Shown here: positions 25,896 through 35,813 of the stretch, one piece after another
How positions within the stretch are numbered: the first letter of the stretch is position 1
How the letters are laid out: every line of letters starts with the position of its first letter
DNA from: CALAGB01 sp963713965
Lineage (GTDB): Bacteria > Chloroflexota > Chloroflexia > Thermomicrobiales > Thermomicrobiaceae
DNA length: 64,000 bases
Direction of reading: 5' to 3'
Assembly (NCBI GenBank): GCA_963713965.1
Contig: OY970217.1
Location: forward strand, 186,001 to 250,000
Made by a program: the position numbers and the translations under genes
The notes under the pieces: model-generated
The model's database searches: none
Seen by the model: the letters and a program-made list of their open reading frames with translations, nothing else
Told to the model about the DNA's origin: nothing

Positions 25896-28800
25896 TCAGA
25901 TTCCGTCACCGATGATCTGCAGAATCCCACTGAGCGGAATGGCAAGCCACTCTGGTCGGCTGTTCATCTCATAGCCAACTTCGTAAACCGCCTTTTCGAG
26001 AACGAAAGCATCCAACAGCGTCTGCAAGTCTTCCCGGCTGCTCGGAAGCACGGCATCGATTCCCGGTTCGCTCAGATACCCCTTGAGGAAGTAGGAACTC
26101 ACCCACATCGTCCAGAAACGGGCCCAGGGATCGAGCGACGGAGCGTCCTCCGGTCGGATAAGACCGCTGCGCTGTGCCTCGAAGAACGTGGCATACGCGG
26201 CGTAATGGAAAGATCGAAGCATCCCGGCGACATCGGTCAACGGTGAGCGCTTCAGCCGGCGCTCTCCCAGCGCACGGGCGGGCTCACCTTCGAAATCGAT
26301 GATCGAGAAATCGCGACCCGTATGGAGCACCTGACCGAGGTGAAAGTCGCCGTGACAGCGCGTGCGCACGCCGTCAATCTTGTGGTCGATCACCATGCGA
26401 TAACGGCGCACCACTTCTTGTTCATAGTCGGAAACAACCTGCGCCATTTCCTTGATGTCATCTGGGAGCACGGGAAGCTTTCGTCTGAGCGCCGGGAACA
26501 TATTCCCGGATAGTCCGCGCATTCGCTGATAGATCGACCGCTGGTAGAGCGTGGTGAATGGCTCTGGCTTGAACGCTGGTTCGGTTCCTCTCGCAAGCGT
26601 GAGGTGCATCTGTGCCGTACGCTCACCAAGCATGCGCGCGTCATCGAGATAGGTCTCGAACAGGTCGTTCAATTCCTCTGGCGGGATGCTCTCCGTTCGA
26701 CGCAAGAGCTCAGCAGCGTTGATCGTGGCCGGCAGGTCCGCCTCAAGTGGAGACGCCGCGGTGCGCTCGTAATAGCGTCGTAGAACGTCACCGGTATAGC
26801 TCCAAACATCCCCCTCATTCGGCACGTAGCCATGCAGGATTCCGAGCGTGGACGTTTCGCCGCTGCTGCTTCGGTATTCGAGCCATCCGCAAACTGGCGG
26901 CGTGTACTCAAAACCTCGCTCGGTGAGGAATAAGCCTACTTCGAGATCGGGATTCAGCCCAGGTTCGAGACGCCGGTAGAGTTTGAGGATGAGCTTTTCG
27001 TCGAAGGTCAGGGATGAGTTGGACTGCTCCGCACGAATGTTGCTCGGGTTGAGCGATCCCCCTTCATGGTTTCCGTTCGGCGTGATCGATCGCAATGCTC
27101 GAGTCGTATTGGTTCGGACTTCGCCTGTGCCCCGCAGACGGCGCCGTCCTCGAACGGCGTCGAGCAGGGCAGTCGCGAAACTTGGCTCATAGGCAGCATC
27201 CACCAGCGCCCCAAGTGGTCCAGAGATGCGCGAGCTCAGGTTGGCGATGATCGCTTGAGGCGTCCATTGGCGCATGTCGTCGGCGCGTTCCTGCGAGACT
27301 TGTGTGACGGGAAGCAGATAGGTCTCTGAGTCTCCTTCGACGAAGTCCGTCTGGATGAAGGCGATCTGCGCCATCCCTTCTGGGTAGGGCATTGAGACCG
27401 AATCGACGATGCGAACGCCTTTCAACTTGCGTGATTTGCTGCCGAACCAGCGACGACCACCGATGTATTCCGGCAGAATCGCCTCAAGCTTGCTGCGCCC
27501 TTGCCCGACCAGGAAGTGTTCCCACTCTCCTGAAGTCGCGAGCGTTGGAACGGTCTCCTCTGGCTGATTGGGCACGCGACCGTCGACACGCGGGTGTTCC
27601 ATCGAGAACAGATAGAACGCATGTGGTCCGAGGGTGATGAAGTAGGGAAGCTCGCCGATAGATGGGAACTCGGTTTGGCCGAATAGCTCGACCGGGACCA
27701 TGCCTTTGCAATGGGAGAGGTCAAGCTCAGCCGCCTGAACGAAGCGGGAAAGGTTGGCGATAACGAGGATGCGCTCGTTCTCAAACTCGCGTACGAACGC
27801 GAGAATTTTGCGGTTGTCGGGGTGCAAGAATGTCAAGGTGCCGCGGCCAAACGCCTGATAGCGCTTGCGCAATGCAATGAGGCGTTTCATCCACCAGAGT
27901 AGCGAGTGTGGGTTGTTTTGCTGGGCCTCGACGTTCACGGTCTCATAGTGATATTCGGCATCGGCCACGATTGGCAGGTAAAGACGTTGACGACTCGCGG
28001 ACGAGAAGCCGGCGTTACGGTCGGCGCTCCATTGCATCGGCGTACGTACGCTATTGCGGTCACCGAGATAGATATTGTCGCCCATGCCGATTTCGTCACC
28101 GTAATAGATCACCGGTGTACCCGGCAGGGAAAAGAGGAGTCCGTTCATCAACTCGATGCGCCGACGGTTGTTACCCAGCAGCGGCGCAAGCCGACGGCGG
28201 ATTCCGAGATTGATGCGCATCTGCGGGTCGTGAGCATAGACGCGATACATGTAGTCACGTTCTTCGTCAGTGACCATCTCGAGCGTAAGCTCGTCGTGGT
28301 TGCGCAGGAAGAGCGACCATTGCGCCGTTGGGGGGATATCTGGCGTCTGGGCCATGATGTCGACGATCGGATATCGATCCTCCATGCGCAATGCCATGAA
28401 CATGCGGGGCATCAGCGGAAAGTGGAACGACATGTGGCATTCATCACCGTCGCCAAAATAGGCAACCGCGTCCTCAGGCCATTGGTTGGCCTCCGCGAGC
28501 AACATCCGGTCATCAAATCCGTCGTCGATGTGCCGTCGCAGCTCCTTCAGGACTTCGTGCGTCTCGGGAAGATTCTCGCCATTTGTGCCGTCTCGCTCGA
28601 TGAGATACGGAATCGCGTCCAACCGCAGTCCGTCGACACCCATACGAAGCCAGAAATCCATTACCGAGAGTATGGATTTGCGAACACGCGGATTATCGAA
28701 ATTGAGGTCGGGCTGATGGTGGTAGAAACGATGCCAAAAATACGCTTCGGCGACCGGATCCCAGGTCCAGTTGGAGCTTTCGAAATCCTTGAAGATGATG

Positions 28801-29255
28801 CGCGCCTCAGAATACTTTTCTGGATCGTCGCTCCAAACGTAATAGTTGCGCGCGGCGCTACCGGGTGACGCGGTGCGGGCGCGCTGGAACCACGGATGCT
28901 GGTCCGACGTGTGATTGCAGACGAGCTCGGTGATCACCCGTAGTCCTCGGTCGTGCGCTTCACGCACGAAGCGACGCACATCAGTGACCGTTCCATAGTC
29001 GGGATGGACGTCGGTGTAGTCGGCGATGTCGTATCCGTCGTCGCGCAGCGGAGACGGATAGAACGGGAGAATCCATATGGCGGTGACGCCGAGATCCTGG
29101 ATGTAATCGAGTTTGCGCGTCATGCCGCGAAAATCGCCGATGCCGTCGCCGTTGCTGTCGAAGAAGGCGCGCGGATGAAGCTGGTAGATGATTGCGTCTT
29201 TATACCAAAGCGGGTCGGGCTCGAATGACGCGGACTCAATTCTAGATCTCGGCAT
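25896..29255 (-). CDS. treS: Trehalose synthase-maltokinase fusion (TreS-Pep2)
   Basis: Two enzymes in one 1119-residue chain. Residues ~1-560 are TreS, a GH13 isomerase of maltose and trehalose: YQLHPRAFFDSNGDG, DYTDVHPDYGT, nucleophile Asp in GLRLDAIPYL near 210, Glu in LLAEANQWPED near 250, and RNHDELTLEM near 318. Residues ~590-1119 are maltokinase, which makes maltose-1-phosphate with ATP; the phosphotransferase-like catalytic loop is CHGDFHLGQVL near 967, with IIDFEGEP after it. The product feeds GlgE, encoded 38 bases upstream. Fused TreS-Pep2 proteins are known in other bacteria, so the fusion is expected for a GlgE pathway. Confidence 0.96.
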   Translation of the reverse strand: MPRSRIESASFEPDPLWYKDAIIYQLHPRAFFDSNGDGIGDFRGMTRKLDYIQDLGVTAIWILPFYPSPLRDDGYDIADYTDVHPDYGTVTDVRRFVREAHDRGLRVITELVCNHTSDQHPWFQRARTASPGSAARNYYVWSDDPEKYSEARIIFKDFESSNWTWDPVAEAYFWHRFYHHQPDLNFDNPRVRKSILSVMDFWLRMGVDGLRLDAIPYLIERDGTNGENLPETHEVLKELRRHIDDGFDDRMLLAEANQWPEDAVAYFGDGDECHMSFHFPLMPRMFMALRMEDRYPIVDIMAQTPDIPPTAQWSLFLRNHDELTLEMVTDEERDYMYRVYAHDPQMRINLGIRRRLAPLLGNNRRRIELMNGLLFSLPGTPVIYYGDEIGMGDNIYLGDRNSVRTPMQWSADRNAGFSSASRQRLYLPIVADAEYHYETVNVEAQQNNPHSLLWWMKRLIALRKRYQAFGRGTLTFLHPDNRKILAFVREFENERILVIANLSRFVQAAELDLSHCKGMVPVELFGQTEFPSIGELPYFITLGPHAFYLFSMEHPRVDGRVPNQPEETVPTLATSGEWEHFLVGQGRSKLEAILPEYIGGRRWFGSKSRKLKGVRIVDSVSMPYPEGMAQIAFIQTDFVEGDSETYLLPVTQVSQERADDMRQWTPQAIIANLSSRISGPLGALVDAAYEPSFATALLDAVRGRRRLRGTGEVRTNTTRALRSITPNGNHEGGSLNPSNIRAEQSNSSLTFDEKLILKLYRRLEPGLNPDLEVGLFLTERGFEYTPPVCGWLEYRSSSGETSTLGILHGYVPNEGDVWSYTGDVLRRYYERTAASPLEADLPATINAAELLRRTESIPPEELNDLFETYLDDARMLGERTAQMHLTLARGTEPAFKPEPFTTLYQRSIYQRMRGLSGNMFPALRRKLPVLPDDIKEMAQVVSDYEQEVVRRYRMVIDHKIDGVRTRCHGDFHLGQVLHTGRDFSIIDFEGEPARALGERRLKRSPLTDVAGMLRSFHYAAYATFFEAQRSGLIRPEDAPSLDPWARFWTMWVSSYFLKGYLSEPGIDAVLPSSREDLQTLLDAFVLEKAVYEVGYEMNSRPEWLAIPLSGILQIIGDGI

Positions 29256-29293
29256 GGTCCTGGCAACGCTCCCTTCGTCGGTCCCCGCGACGA

Positions 29294-31327
29294 TTACATA
29301 AAGTGGTCGAAATCCTGCTCGGTACGTACGTGATGTCGAATCTTGAGGATGTGAGCCGGAATGTCGTTTGGACTGAGTCTCACGAACGCGCGGTTTCCGT
29401 TCCAGGTATAGCGCTCGTCGGTCAGCAGGTCATGCACTTGATATGGATGAGCATCGTCGACTCCCAGTGCCTCTAGATCGAGGCTGACCCAACCCGAGTG
29501 CTCATTGTAGGCATCCACATTGACTACGATGAGTGTCGTTTGTCCTGACCTCTGGTCCGACTTGCTGTACGCAATCAGCGCGGGATTGTCGACGTGGTGG
29601 AATCGCAAAGTCCGATTGGTTTGCAACTCTGCGTTGTCATGCCGTATCTCGTTAACCCGTGCGATGAGATCACGCAGCGAGTCGCTGCGATCCAGGTCCC
29701 AGTCGCGAATCTGGTACTTCTCTGAGGAGAGATATTCCTCTCGTCCCGGCTCGATCGGCGTGTGTTCGAGCAACTCGAACGCCGGACCGTAGATGCCGTA
29801 GCTCGCTCCCATGGTTGCGGCGAGAATAAGCCGAACGACGAACGCGGAACGTTGTCCTGATTGCAGGTACTCGCTCAAAATGTCCGGCGTGTTTGGCCAC
29901 AGGTTCGGCCGAAAGATGTCGCTCACCGGCGGAGAGGTCACTTCACGCAAATACTCCTCGAGCTCCCACGTCGCATTGCGCCACGTGAAATACGTGTAGG
30001 ACTGCGTGAATCCGGACTTGGCCAGCCGATACATCACCTTGGGCCGCGTGAATGCCTCGGAAAGGAATATTAGATCGGGATAATCGGCCTTGAGGGAGTT
30101 GATGACCCACTCCCAGAAGACGAACGGTTTAGTGTGCGGGTTGTCTACGCGAAAGATGCGGATTCCCTGGTCAATCCAGAACTTGAAGATGCCACGTAGC
30201 TCCGACCAGAGCTCGTGCCAGTCGTCCGCCTCGAACTCGAATGGGTAGATGTCCTGGTACTTCTTCGGGGGATTCTCGGCGTACTGAATCGTGCCATCGG
30301 GCCGTTTGCGGTACCACTCCGAGTGCTCAGAAACGTATGGGTGATCGGGCGACGTCTGGAACGCCGCATCCATGGCGATCTCGAGGCCTGCATCCGCCGC
30401 GGCTGTGACGAGGTGTCTGAAGTCGTCGAGCGTACCGAGGTCCGGATGGATGCTCTTGTGACCGCCCTCTTTGCCGCCAATGGCCCAGGGGCTGCCTGTA
30501 TCGTCCGGCAGCGACTCGGTGACGTTGTTCTTGCCCTTGCGAAAGCTTTGACCGATCGGATGAATCGGCGGCAGGTAGAGGATGTCAAATCCCATGCCTG
30601 ACACATACGGCAGGAGCTTCTCGACATCCTTGAATGTGCCGTGAACATCGTCAGTACCTGTCGAGCGCGGGAAGAGTTCGTACCAGCTACTGAACTCGGC
30701 GCGTTTCCGGTCGACCACCACTTCCAGAGTCAGTGGATAGTGTGTCGCGAACCGAAGGTCAGGATAGGAAAGCGCGATCAACATGCGACGATCGTCGAGG
30801 GCGCACTCGGACGCTCCTCCAAGATCTGACGCCTCGGTGATCTCCTTGGCCCAGCCCTCTAGCGTCGCACGATCATCAGCGCCCGCTCGCTCCGCAGCTT
30901 CACTGATAAGGTCGGCACCGATTCGCAGATCGACCATTGTGTGCTGTGCGGCATCGACCTTCTTTTGGATGTCCCGACGCCATGACTTGAGATGGTCAAC
31001 CCAGGCGACAACGCGGTATTCGTACCGACCGAGTTTCTCGACCGTGAACGTGGCGCTCCAGCGGTCGTTCACGATTGGTTCGAACTGCGATTCACGCCAG
31101 TCTTTGTCGCCGACTTTGCGGTACTTCACGACAGCGGAAACAACATCGTGCCCGTCCGCGAAGATATCTGCTTCGACCACGACCTCATCTCCGACAACGC
31201 GCTTGATCGGGAAACGCCCGCAGTCGATCTCTGGTGCAACAGCCTCAATCGCCGCGCGGTTTCGGCCATGCTGTGGATACGAATCTACTCGTGCTTTGGT
31301 CTTCGCAGTTTTTGTTGGCTCGTCCAT
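29294..31327 (-). CDS. glgE: Alpha-1,4-glucan:maltose-1-phosphate maltosyltransferase
   Basis: Extends alpha-glucan chains by maltose units from maltose-1-phosphate. 677 residues, standard for GlgE. The N-terminal beta domain (VVVEADIFADGHDVVSA) is followed by the GH13 domain with LYLPPIHPIGQSFRKGKNN, a GlgE hallmark. The catalytic Asp is in FRVDNPHTKPFVFWEW near 394 and the acid/base Glu in FLSEAFTRPKVMY near 421. With treS-pep2 and glgB downstream, this completes the trehalose-to-glucan route. No glgA or glgC is present in the window. Confidence 0.96.
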   Translation of the reverse strand: MDEPTKTAKTKARVDSYPQHGRNRAAIEAVAPEIDCGRFPIKRVVGDEVVVEADIFADGHDVVSAVVKYRKVGDKDWRESQFEPIVNDRWSATFTVEKLGRYEYRVVAWVDHLKSWRRDIQKKVDAAQHTMVDLRIGADLISEAAERAGADDRATLEGWAKEITEASDLGGASECALDDRRMLIALSYPDLRFATHYPLTLEVVVDRKRAEFSSWYELFPRSTGTDDVHGTFKDVEKLLPYVSGMGFDILYLPPIHPIGQSFRKGKNNVTESLPDDTGSPWAIGGKEGGHKSIHPDLGTLDDFRHLVTAAADAGLEIAMDAAFQTSPDHPYVSEHSEWYRKRPDGTIQYAENPPKKYQDIYPFEFEADDWHELWSELRGIFKFWIDQGIRIFRVDNPHTKPFVFWEWVINSLKADYPDLIFLSEAFTRPKVMYRLAKSGFTQSYTYFTWRNATWELEEYLREVTSPPVSDIFRPNLWPNTPDILSEYLQSGQRSAFVVRLILAATMGASYGIYGPAFELLEHTPIEPGREEYLSSEKYQIRDWDLDRSDSLRDLIARVNEIRHDNAELQTNRTLRFHHVDNPALIAYSKSDQRSGQTTLIVVNVDAYNEHSGWVSLDLEALGVDDAHPYQVHDLLTDERYTWNGNRAFVRLSPNDIPAHILKIRHHVRTEQDFDHFM

Positions 31328-31450
31328 ATTCTCCAGTCTACAAGTAAATCACCATGCATCGTCAAGAATTGTTTGCTATTGGCTCACCAACTGCTGGTCC
31401 AAGCTCAGCTCCCGACTGGCGACAACATTGATAGTCGGTCATCTCACACA

Positions 31451-33628
31451 TTAAGTCCGCAACTCGGGAAACGCGGGAGTCTTTGGTTTGGTCCGACCGG
31501 CCGCTCTCCGTCGCAACAGTACCAACGTTCGGGACTCAACGAGATACGATGGAGTCTCGACTGTCCTCGTCCGGGGCGCTGGTTGTTCCGCGTTGGTCGT
31601 GTCGATCATCACTTGCCATGGTCTTCCGAGATCACCGGTCGGCAGCTTGAATTCCACGGGAGTTGTCGCTGCGTTCAGAATCACAAGAAACGTCTCGTCA
31701 GTTACCGCGTCACCGGTTTCATCGACGTCTCCAATAGGTCCTCCGCCAAGCCGCATGCCAAGACACTGGACCCAGCTGGAGTTCCACTGTTCCTCATTCA
31801 TCTCAGATCCATCTGGGCTGAACCAGGTGATGTCCCGTACGTCCGCCCCACGAATAAGTCGTCCCTGGAAGAACTTACGCCTTCGAAACGTCGGATGGTC
31901 GCGCCGGATCTGAATGAGACGACGGGTGAAATCGACCAACGATTGCTGCTCTTCGCTGAGCGACCAACTCAGCCAGCTGATGTCATTGTCCTGGCAATAG
32001 GCGTTGTTGTTGCCTAATTGCGAACGACCGAACTCGTCTCCGGCGTTGATCATCGGCACGCCTTGCGACAAAAGGAGTGTTGCCATGAAGTTTCTCATTT
32101 GACGCTGCCGTGTCTCGACGATTTCCGCATTATCTGTTGGACCCTCGGACCCGTAATTCGCTGAGATATTGTCGTCGGTGCCGTCTCGATTCTCCTCGCC
32201 GTTTGCGTCATTGTGCTTCTGATCATAGGAGACGAGATCGTTCAGCGTGAATCCGTCATGAGCGGTGACGAAATTGATACTGGCATGAGGGCGACGTCCG
32301 TCCGCCAGATAGAGATCACTGCTTCCGGTGAGCCGGTAGCCGAGTTCCGCTACATGTCCTTCATCGCCGCGCCAGTAATGGCGAATGGTGTCGCGGAATT
32401 TCCCGTTCCATTCTGTCCACAGGACGGGGAAGTTGCCGACTTGATATCCGCCAATTCCAACGTCCCAAGGTTCCGCGATGAGCTTAACCTGAGAGATGAC
32501 CGGATCCTGGTGGATAATGTCGAAAAACGCGGAGAGCCGATCTACATCGTGAAGCTCGCGCGCCAATGTGGCCGCCAGGTCGAAGCGGAAGCCGTCGACG
32601 TGCATCTCTTCGATCCAGTAGCGTAGGCTGTCCATGATCATCTGCAGCACCTGAGGATGACGAACGTTGAGGCTGTTCCCAGTGCCGGTGTAATCCACAT
32701 AATAGCGCGGGTTCTCGGGCGACAAACGATAGTAGGCGGCGTTGTCGATACCGCGCAGGCTGAGCGACGGCCCCAGCTCGCTTCCCTCCGCTGTGTGGTT
32801 GTACACCACATCCAGGATCACCTCGATGCCTGCTCGATGAAGCGCGCGTACCATGGTTTTGAACTCGGCGATCGGCGCCGCCCTGTTCGGATTGCTGGCG
32901 TAGCGGTTGTCCGGCGCGAAGAAGTTGATGGTGTTGTATCCCCAGTAGTTGCGGAGCCCACGATCGATGAGATGCTTGTCATCCAGAAATTTGTGAACCG
33001 GGAGCAGTTCCACCGCGGTCACTCCGAGGCGTTGCAAATAGTCGATAACCGGCCCGCTACTGAGTCCGGCGTATGTTCCTCGCAGATCCTCCGGAACGAA
33101 TGGGCTCAGTTCGGTGAAGCCCTTGACGTGCAGTTCATAGATGATCGACTCATGCCACGGCGTGTGCGGATGTCTGTCGTCGTCCCAGTCAAACCACGGA
33201 TTGGTGACCACGCTCTTCGGCATCCCCCAGGCGCTATCCTCGTCGTCGAAGGACAGATCGAGCGCCTCATCACCAATGCGGTACCCAAAGACCGGAGCGT
33301 CCCAATCGACCTTTCCATGCACGGCCTTTGCATAGGGGTCGATCATGAGCTTATGTGGATTGAACCGCTCACCAAGTTCCGGCTCATACGGGCCGTACAA
33401 GCGATACCCATACAGTTGCCCCGGCTCAACCGAGGTCAGGTATCCGTGCCACACATGTGCCGTCACCTCGCGCAGCTGAACTCGCTGGGTCTCCTGCTCA
33501 CCTTGTGCGTCGAAGAGGCAAAGCTCGACTTTCGTCGCGTTCTCGGAAAAGATAGAGAAGTTGGTGCCCGAGCCATCCCAGGTTGCACCGAGTGGATATG
33601 GCTTGCCCGGCAGGATGTTGCGCGCCAA
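31451..33628 (-). CDS. glgX: Glycogen debranching enzyme (GlgX/TreX)
   Basis: GH13 isoamylase-type enzyme that hydrolyses alpha-1,6 branches of glycogen, giving linear maltodextrins for TreY. 725 residues. The start is a TTG at 33628 with AGAGGA upstream. Signature segments: GATWDGSGTNFSIFSENA, YGYRLYGPYEPELG, the GLRNYWGYNTINFFAP box, DVVYNHTAEGSE, nucleophile Asp in GFRFDLAATL near 346, and FVTAHDGFTLNDLVSY. In trehalose clusters the same enzyme is called TreX. It is the first gene of the six-gene minus-strand glucan block and lies 217 bases from the insertion sequence. Confidence 0.95.
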   Translation of the reverse strand: MARNILPGKPYPLGATWDGSGTNFSIFSENATKVELCLFDAQGEQETQRVQLREVTAHVWHGYLTSVEPGQLYGYRLYGPYEPELGERFNPHKLMIDPYAKAVHGKVDWDAPVFGYRIGDEALDLSFDDEDSAWGMPKSVVTNPWFDWDDDRHPHTPWHESIIYELHVKGFTELSPFVPEDLRGTYAGLSSGPVIDYLQRLGVTAVELLPVHKFLDDKHLIDRGLRNYWGYNTINFFAPDNRYASNPNRAAPIAEFKTMVRALHRAGIEVILDVVYNHTAEGSELGPSLSLRGIDNAAYYRLSPENPRYYVDYTGTGNSLNVRHPQVLQMIMDSLRYWIEEMHVDGFRFDLAATLARELHDVDRLSAFFDIIHQDPVISQVKLIAEPWDVGIGGYQVGNFPVLWTEWNGKFRDTIRHYWRGDEGHVAELGYRLTGSSDLYLADGRRPHASINFVTAHDGFTLNDLVSYDQKHNDANGEENRDGTDDNISANYGSEGPTDNAEIVETRQRQMRNFMATLLLSQGVPMINAGDEFGRSQLGNNNAYCQDNDISWLSWSLSEEQQSLVDFTRRLIQIRRDHPTFRRRKFFQGRLIRGADVRDITWFSPDGSEMNEEQWNSSWVQCLGMRLGGGPIGDVDETGDAVTDETFLVILNAATTPVEFKLPTGDLGRPWQVMIDTTNAEQPAPRTRTVETPSYLVESRTLVLLRRRAAGRTKPKTPAFPELRT

Positions 33629-33845
33629 TGTGTCCTCTAACTATCTTAGCGAGCGCCACTGTCGCGGTGGCCCGCATTCAATTTCCATTGGCAAGCGTCG
33701 CAGACAGTCATCGCGCCTCGACGACGTCGCCTGATGTCCGTCGCGTTCGCGTATGCTGGGAAGCGTGTTGCCTGACTGGGACAACGCAGGAAGCTTGCCC
33801 GAACCAAACGAGATACGACCTGAATTGAATGGCCGCAGGATTCTA

Positions 33846-33860
33846 GAGCCTGTTATGAAC
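33846..33860 (+). repeat. Left terminal inverted repeat of the IS
   Basis: GAGCCTGTTATGAAC, matching the right end at 13 of 15 positions. Confidence 0.8.
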
Positions 33861-33890
33861 TTGGTTGAGGTGGGTTGTTAGACTTGATGG

Positions 33891-34718
33891 ATGAGTATCT
33901 CCCATGAACACCGCCAACCCTATCCCTCCGATGTCAGTGACGCCGAATGGGCGTTTGTCGCCCCCTATCTCACGTTGATGACCGAGCAGGCACCGCAACG
34001 GCATCACGAACTGCGGGAAGTCTTCAATTCCCTCCGTTGGCTGGTCCGGGCTGGGGCGACCTGGCGCATGCTGCCGCATGATTTCCCGCAGTGGGAAGCG
34101 GTCTACCAGCAGACCCAGCGCTGGATCAAAGCGGGCTGTTTCCAGGCCATCACCGACGATCTGCGCCTCGTCTTGCGGCTAGCCCAGGGGCGTACGGCCC
34201 AACCCTCGGCCGCCATCTTCGATAGTCAGACCCTGCAGAGCACGCCGGAGAGCGGGCACCGCGCGGGCTACGACGGGCACAAACGACGGAAAGGGACCAA
34301 GCTCCATCTGGCCGTCGATACCTTGGGGCAACTGTTGGCGTTGCACGTCACGCCGGCCAACGAACAGGACCGGGCCCAGGTCCAACCCTTGGCCAACGCG
34401 GTCCAGGAGGCGACCGGCGACCACGTCGAACTGGTCTACGTCGACCAGGGCTACACGGGCGAGGTCCCCGCCGAAGCGGCCGCCGCCGAGGGCATCGAAC
34501 TCCATGTGGTCAAGCTTCCCGACGCCAAACAGGGCTTCATCCTCTTGCCCCGCCGCTGGGTCGCTGAGCGGTCGTTCGCCTGGAAAACGCGCTTCCGGCG
34601 GCTCGTTCGGGACTACGAACGTTTGGCCGAGACGGTCGTCGGCGTGCATCTGGTCGCCTTCAGTACGCTGATGTTGCACCGCTTGTTTGCCTTGCTGAGC
34701 GAGCCATCGAGTGCATAA
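33891..34718 (+). CDS. IS5-family DDE transposase
   Basis: 275 residues in one uninterrupted frame. N-terminal helix-rich DNA-binding part (DVSDAEWAFVAPYL, then FNSLRWLVRAGATWRMLP), typical of the DUF4096-containing IS5 group, followed by an RNase H-like catalytic domain. Candidate DDE residues are Asp in IFDSQTLQS near 110, Asp in VYVDQGYTG near 184 and Glu in RRWVAERSFAW near 226, so the enzyme looks active. The ATG at 33891 has no strong ribosome-binding site. It fills most of the element and is transcribed opposite to the host genes on both sides. Confidence 0.93.
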   Translation: MSISHEHRQPYPSDVSDAEWAFVAPYLTLMTEQAPQRHHELREVFNSLRWLVRAGATWRMLPHDFPQWEAVYQQTQRWIKAGCFQAITDDLRLVLRLAQGRTAQPSAAIFDSQTLQSTPESGHRAGYDGHKRRKGTKLHLAVDTLGQLLALHVTPANEQDRAQVQPLANAVQEATGDHVELVYVDQGYTGEVPAEAAAAEGIELHVVKLPDAKQGFILLPRRWVAERSFAWKTRFRRLVRDYERLAETVVGVHLVAFSTLMLHRLFALLSEPSSA

Positions 34719-34725
34719 CAGACTC
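34711..34725 (-). repeat. Right terminal inverted repeat of the IS
   Basis: Read on the minus strand, GAGTCTGTTATGCAC; pairs with the left end at 33846-33860. Its outermost base supplies the last base of the purK TAG stop. Confidence 0.8.
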
Positions 34726-35813
34726 TAGGGTAGCAGACTGGAGAGATCGGTCAACCTTGTCTCCAGGACCTCGGGGTGGTCACCGCGCAGGGTAACGTGT
34801 CCAAGCTTGCGCCCTGGACGGGCCGATTTGCCGTAGTCGTGCAGGTGCGCGCCCTCGATGTTGAGGACGGCTTCGATGTTGGCTGGCTCGCCAATGATGT
34901 TGATCATGATCGAGTGGCCGCGCGCTTCGGTCGAACCGAGCGGTAGTCCCGTAACCGCTCGAAGGTGATTCTCGAATTGGCTGGTTTCAGCGCCCTCGAT
35001 AGTCCAGTGACCGGAATTATGGACGCGTGGTGCCATCTCGTTGGCGAGGAGCGTGTCTCCCACGTTGAAGAACTCGATGGCGAGCACGCCGACGTAGTTC
35101 ATGGCACGCAACGCTCTCTCCGCGTAGTCCTGTGCGAGCGACTGCAGCTGGGGTGAAACGTCAGGTGCCGGAGCACGCGAAACCCGGAGAATGCCTTCGT
35201 GATGACGGTTCTGCACCAGGGGATAGAAGCGCGTTGCACCGTCGATTCCGCGAACCGCGACGATCGATAGCTCGCTCTGGAACGGCACAAACGATTCGGC
35301 AATAAGGGAGACCCCGTTGAGCTGTTTCCAGCCCTGCTCTACGCCGGATTGATCGCGAATGATGACCTGCCCCTTGCCGTCATAACCCATTCGGCGGGTC
35401 TTGAGCACCACGGGCAGCCCAAAGTCTACAATCGCAGACTTCAGGTCCTCGAGCGCATTGACCTCACGGAAGTCGGCCGTCGGAACGCCCTGTTCCCGGA
35501 AAAACGTCTTCTCGGTTAATCGATCCTGGGCGATTTCGAGCGCTATTGGAGGCGGGTAGACCGGCAACGAGCGTTCAAGGTAGCGAGCCGCCTCAACCGG
35601 CACATTCTCGAACTCATAGGTCACGACGTCGAGGTCTTCCGTGAACCGGTCAAGCGCCGCGCGATCTGCGTACTCGCCCACGTGAAGCTCGGTCACCTGG
35701 CCACCGCAGGCGTTTGGGGTCGATTCAAAGAGGCGAACGGGGATGGTGAGGGGATAGGCCGAAAGCGCGATCATACGACCGAGCTGCCCTCCCCCCAGGA
35801 TGCCTACCCTCAC
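34725..35813 (-). CDS. purK: 5-(carboxyamino)imidazole ribonucleotide synthase
   Basis: ATP-grasp enzyme that carboxylates AIR with bicarbonate to N5-CAIR, the substrate of PurE. 362 residues from a GTG at 35813 that overlaps the purE stop as GTGA. N-terminal nucleotide-binding VGILGGGQLGRM, FKTRRMGYDGKGQ-like ATP-grasp segments (VVLKTRRMGYDGKG), VLAIEFFNVGD and NEMAPRVHNSGHWT are clear. The TAG stop at 34727-34725 spans the junction with the insertion sequence. Joining the IS flanks also restores TAG, so the protein end was probably not changed by the insertion. Confidence 0.95.
   Translation of the reverse strand: MRVGILGGGQLGRMIALSAYPLTIPVRLFESTPNACGGQVTELHVGEYADRAALDRFTEDLDVVTYEFENVPVEAARYLERSLPVYPPPIALEIAQDRLTEKTFFREQGVPTADFREVNALEDLKSAIVDFGLPVVLKTRRMGYDGKGQVIIRDQSGVEQGWKQLNGVSLIAESFVPFQSELSIVAVRGIDGATRFYPLVQNRHHEGILRVSRAPAPDVSPQLQSLAQDYAERALRAMNYVGVLAIEFFNVGDTLLANEMAPRVHNSGHWTIEGAETSQFENHLRAVTGLPLGSTEARGHSIMINIIGEPANIEAVLNIEGAHLHDYGKSARPGRKLGHVTLRGDHPEVLETRLTDLSSLLP

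Larger units (their letters stand above)
33846..34725 (+). mobile_element. IS5-type insertion sequence, apparently complete
   Basis: 880 bp carrying one transposase. Terminal inverted repeats match at 13 of 15 positions: GAGCCTGTTATGAAC at 33846-33860 and, read inward on the other strand, GAGTCTGTTATGCAC at 34725-34711. TA on both sides (33844-33845 and 34726-34727) looks like a 2-bp target duplication. Joining the flanks gives CTAG as the target. The right end forms part of the purK stop codon. The element is intact and its ends are well matched, so the insertion may be recent. Confidence 0.85.

Noticed and set aside
27906..28868. 320-codon plus-strand frame opposite treS
   Set aside because: Antisense shadow of the TreS domain, which is certain from its catalytic motifs.
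32657..33640. 327-codon plus-strand frame opposite glgX
   Set aside because: Antisense shadow; codons mirror glgX and there is no start site.
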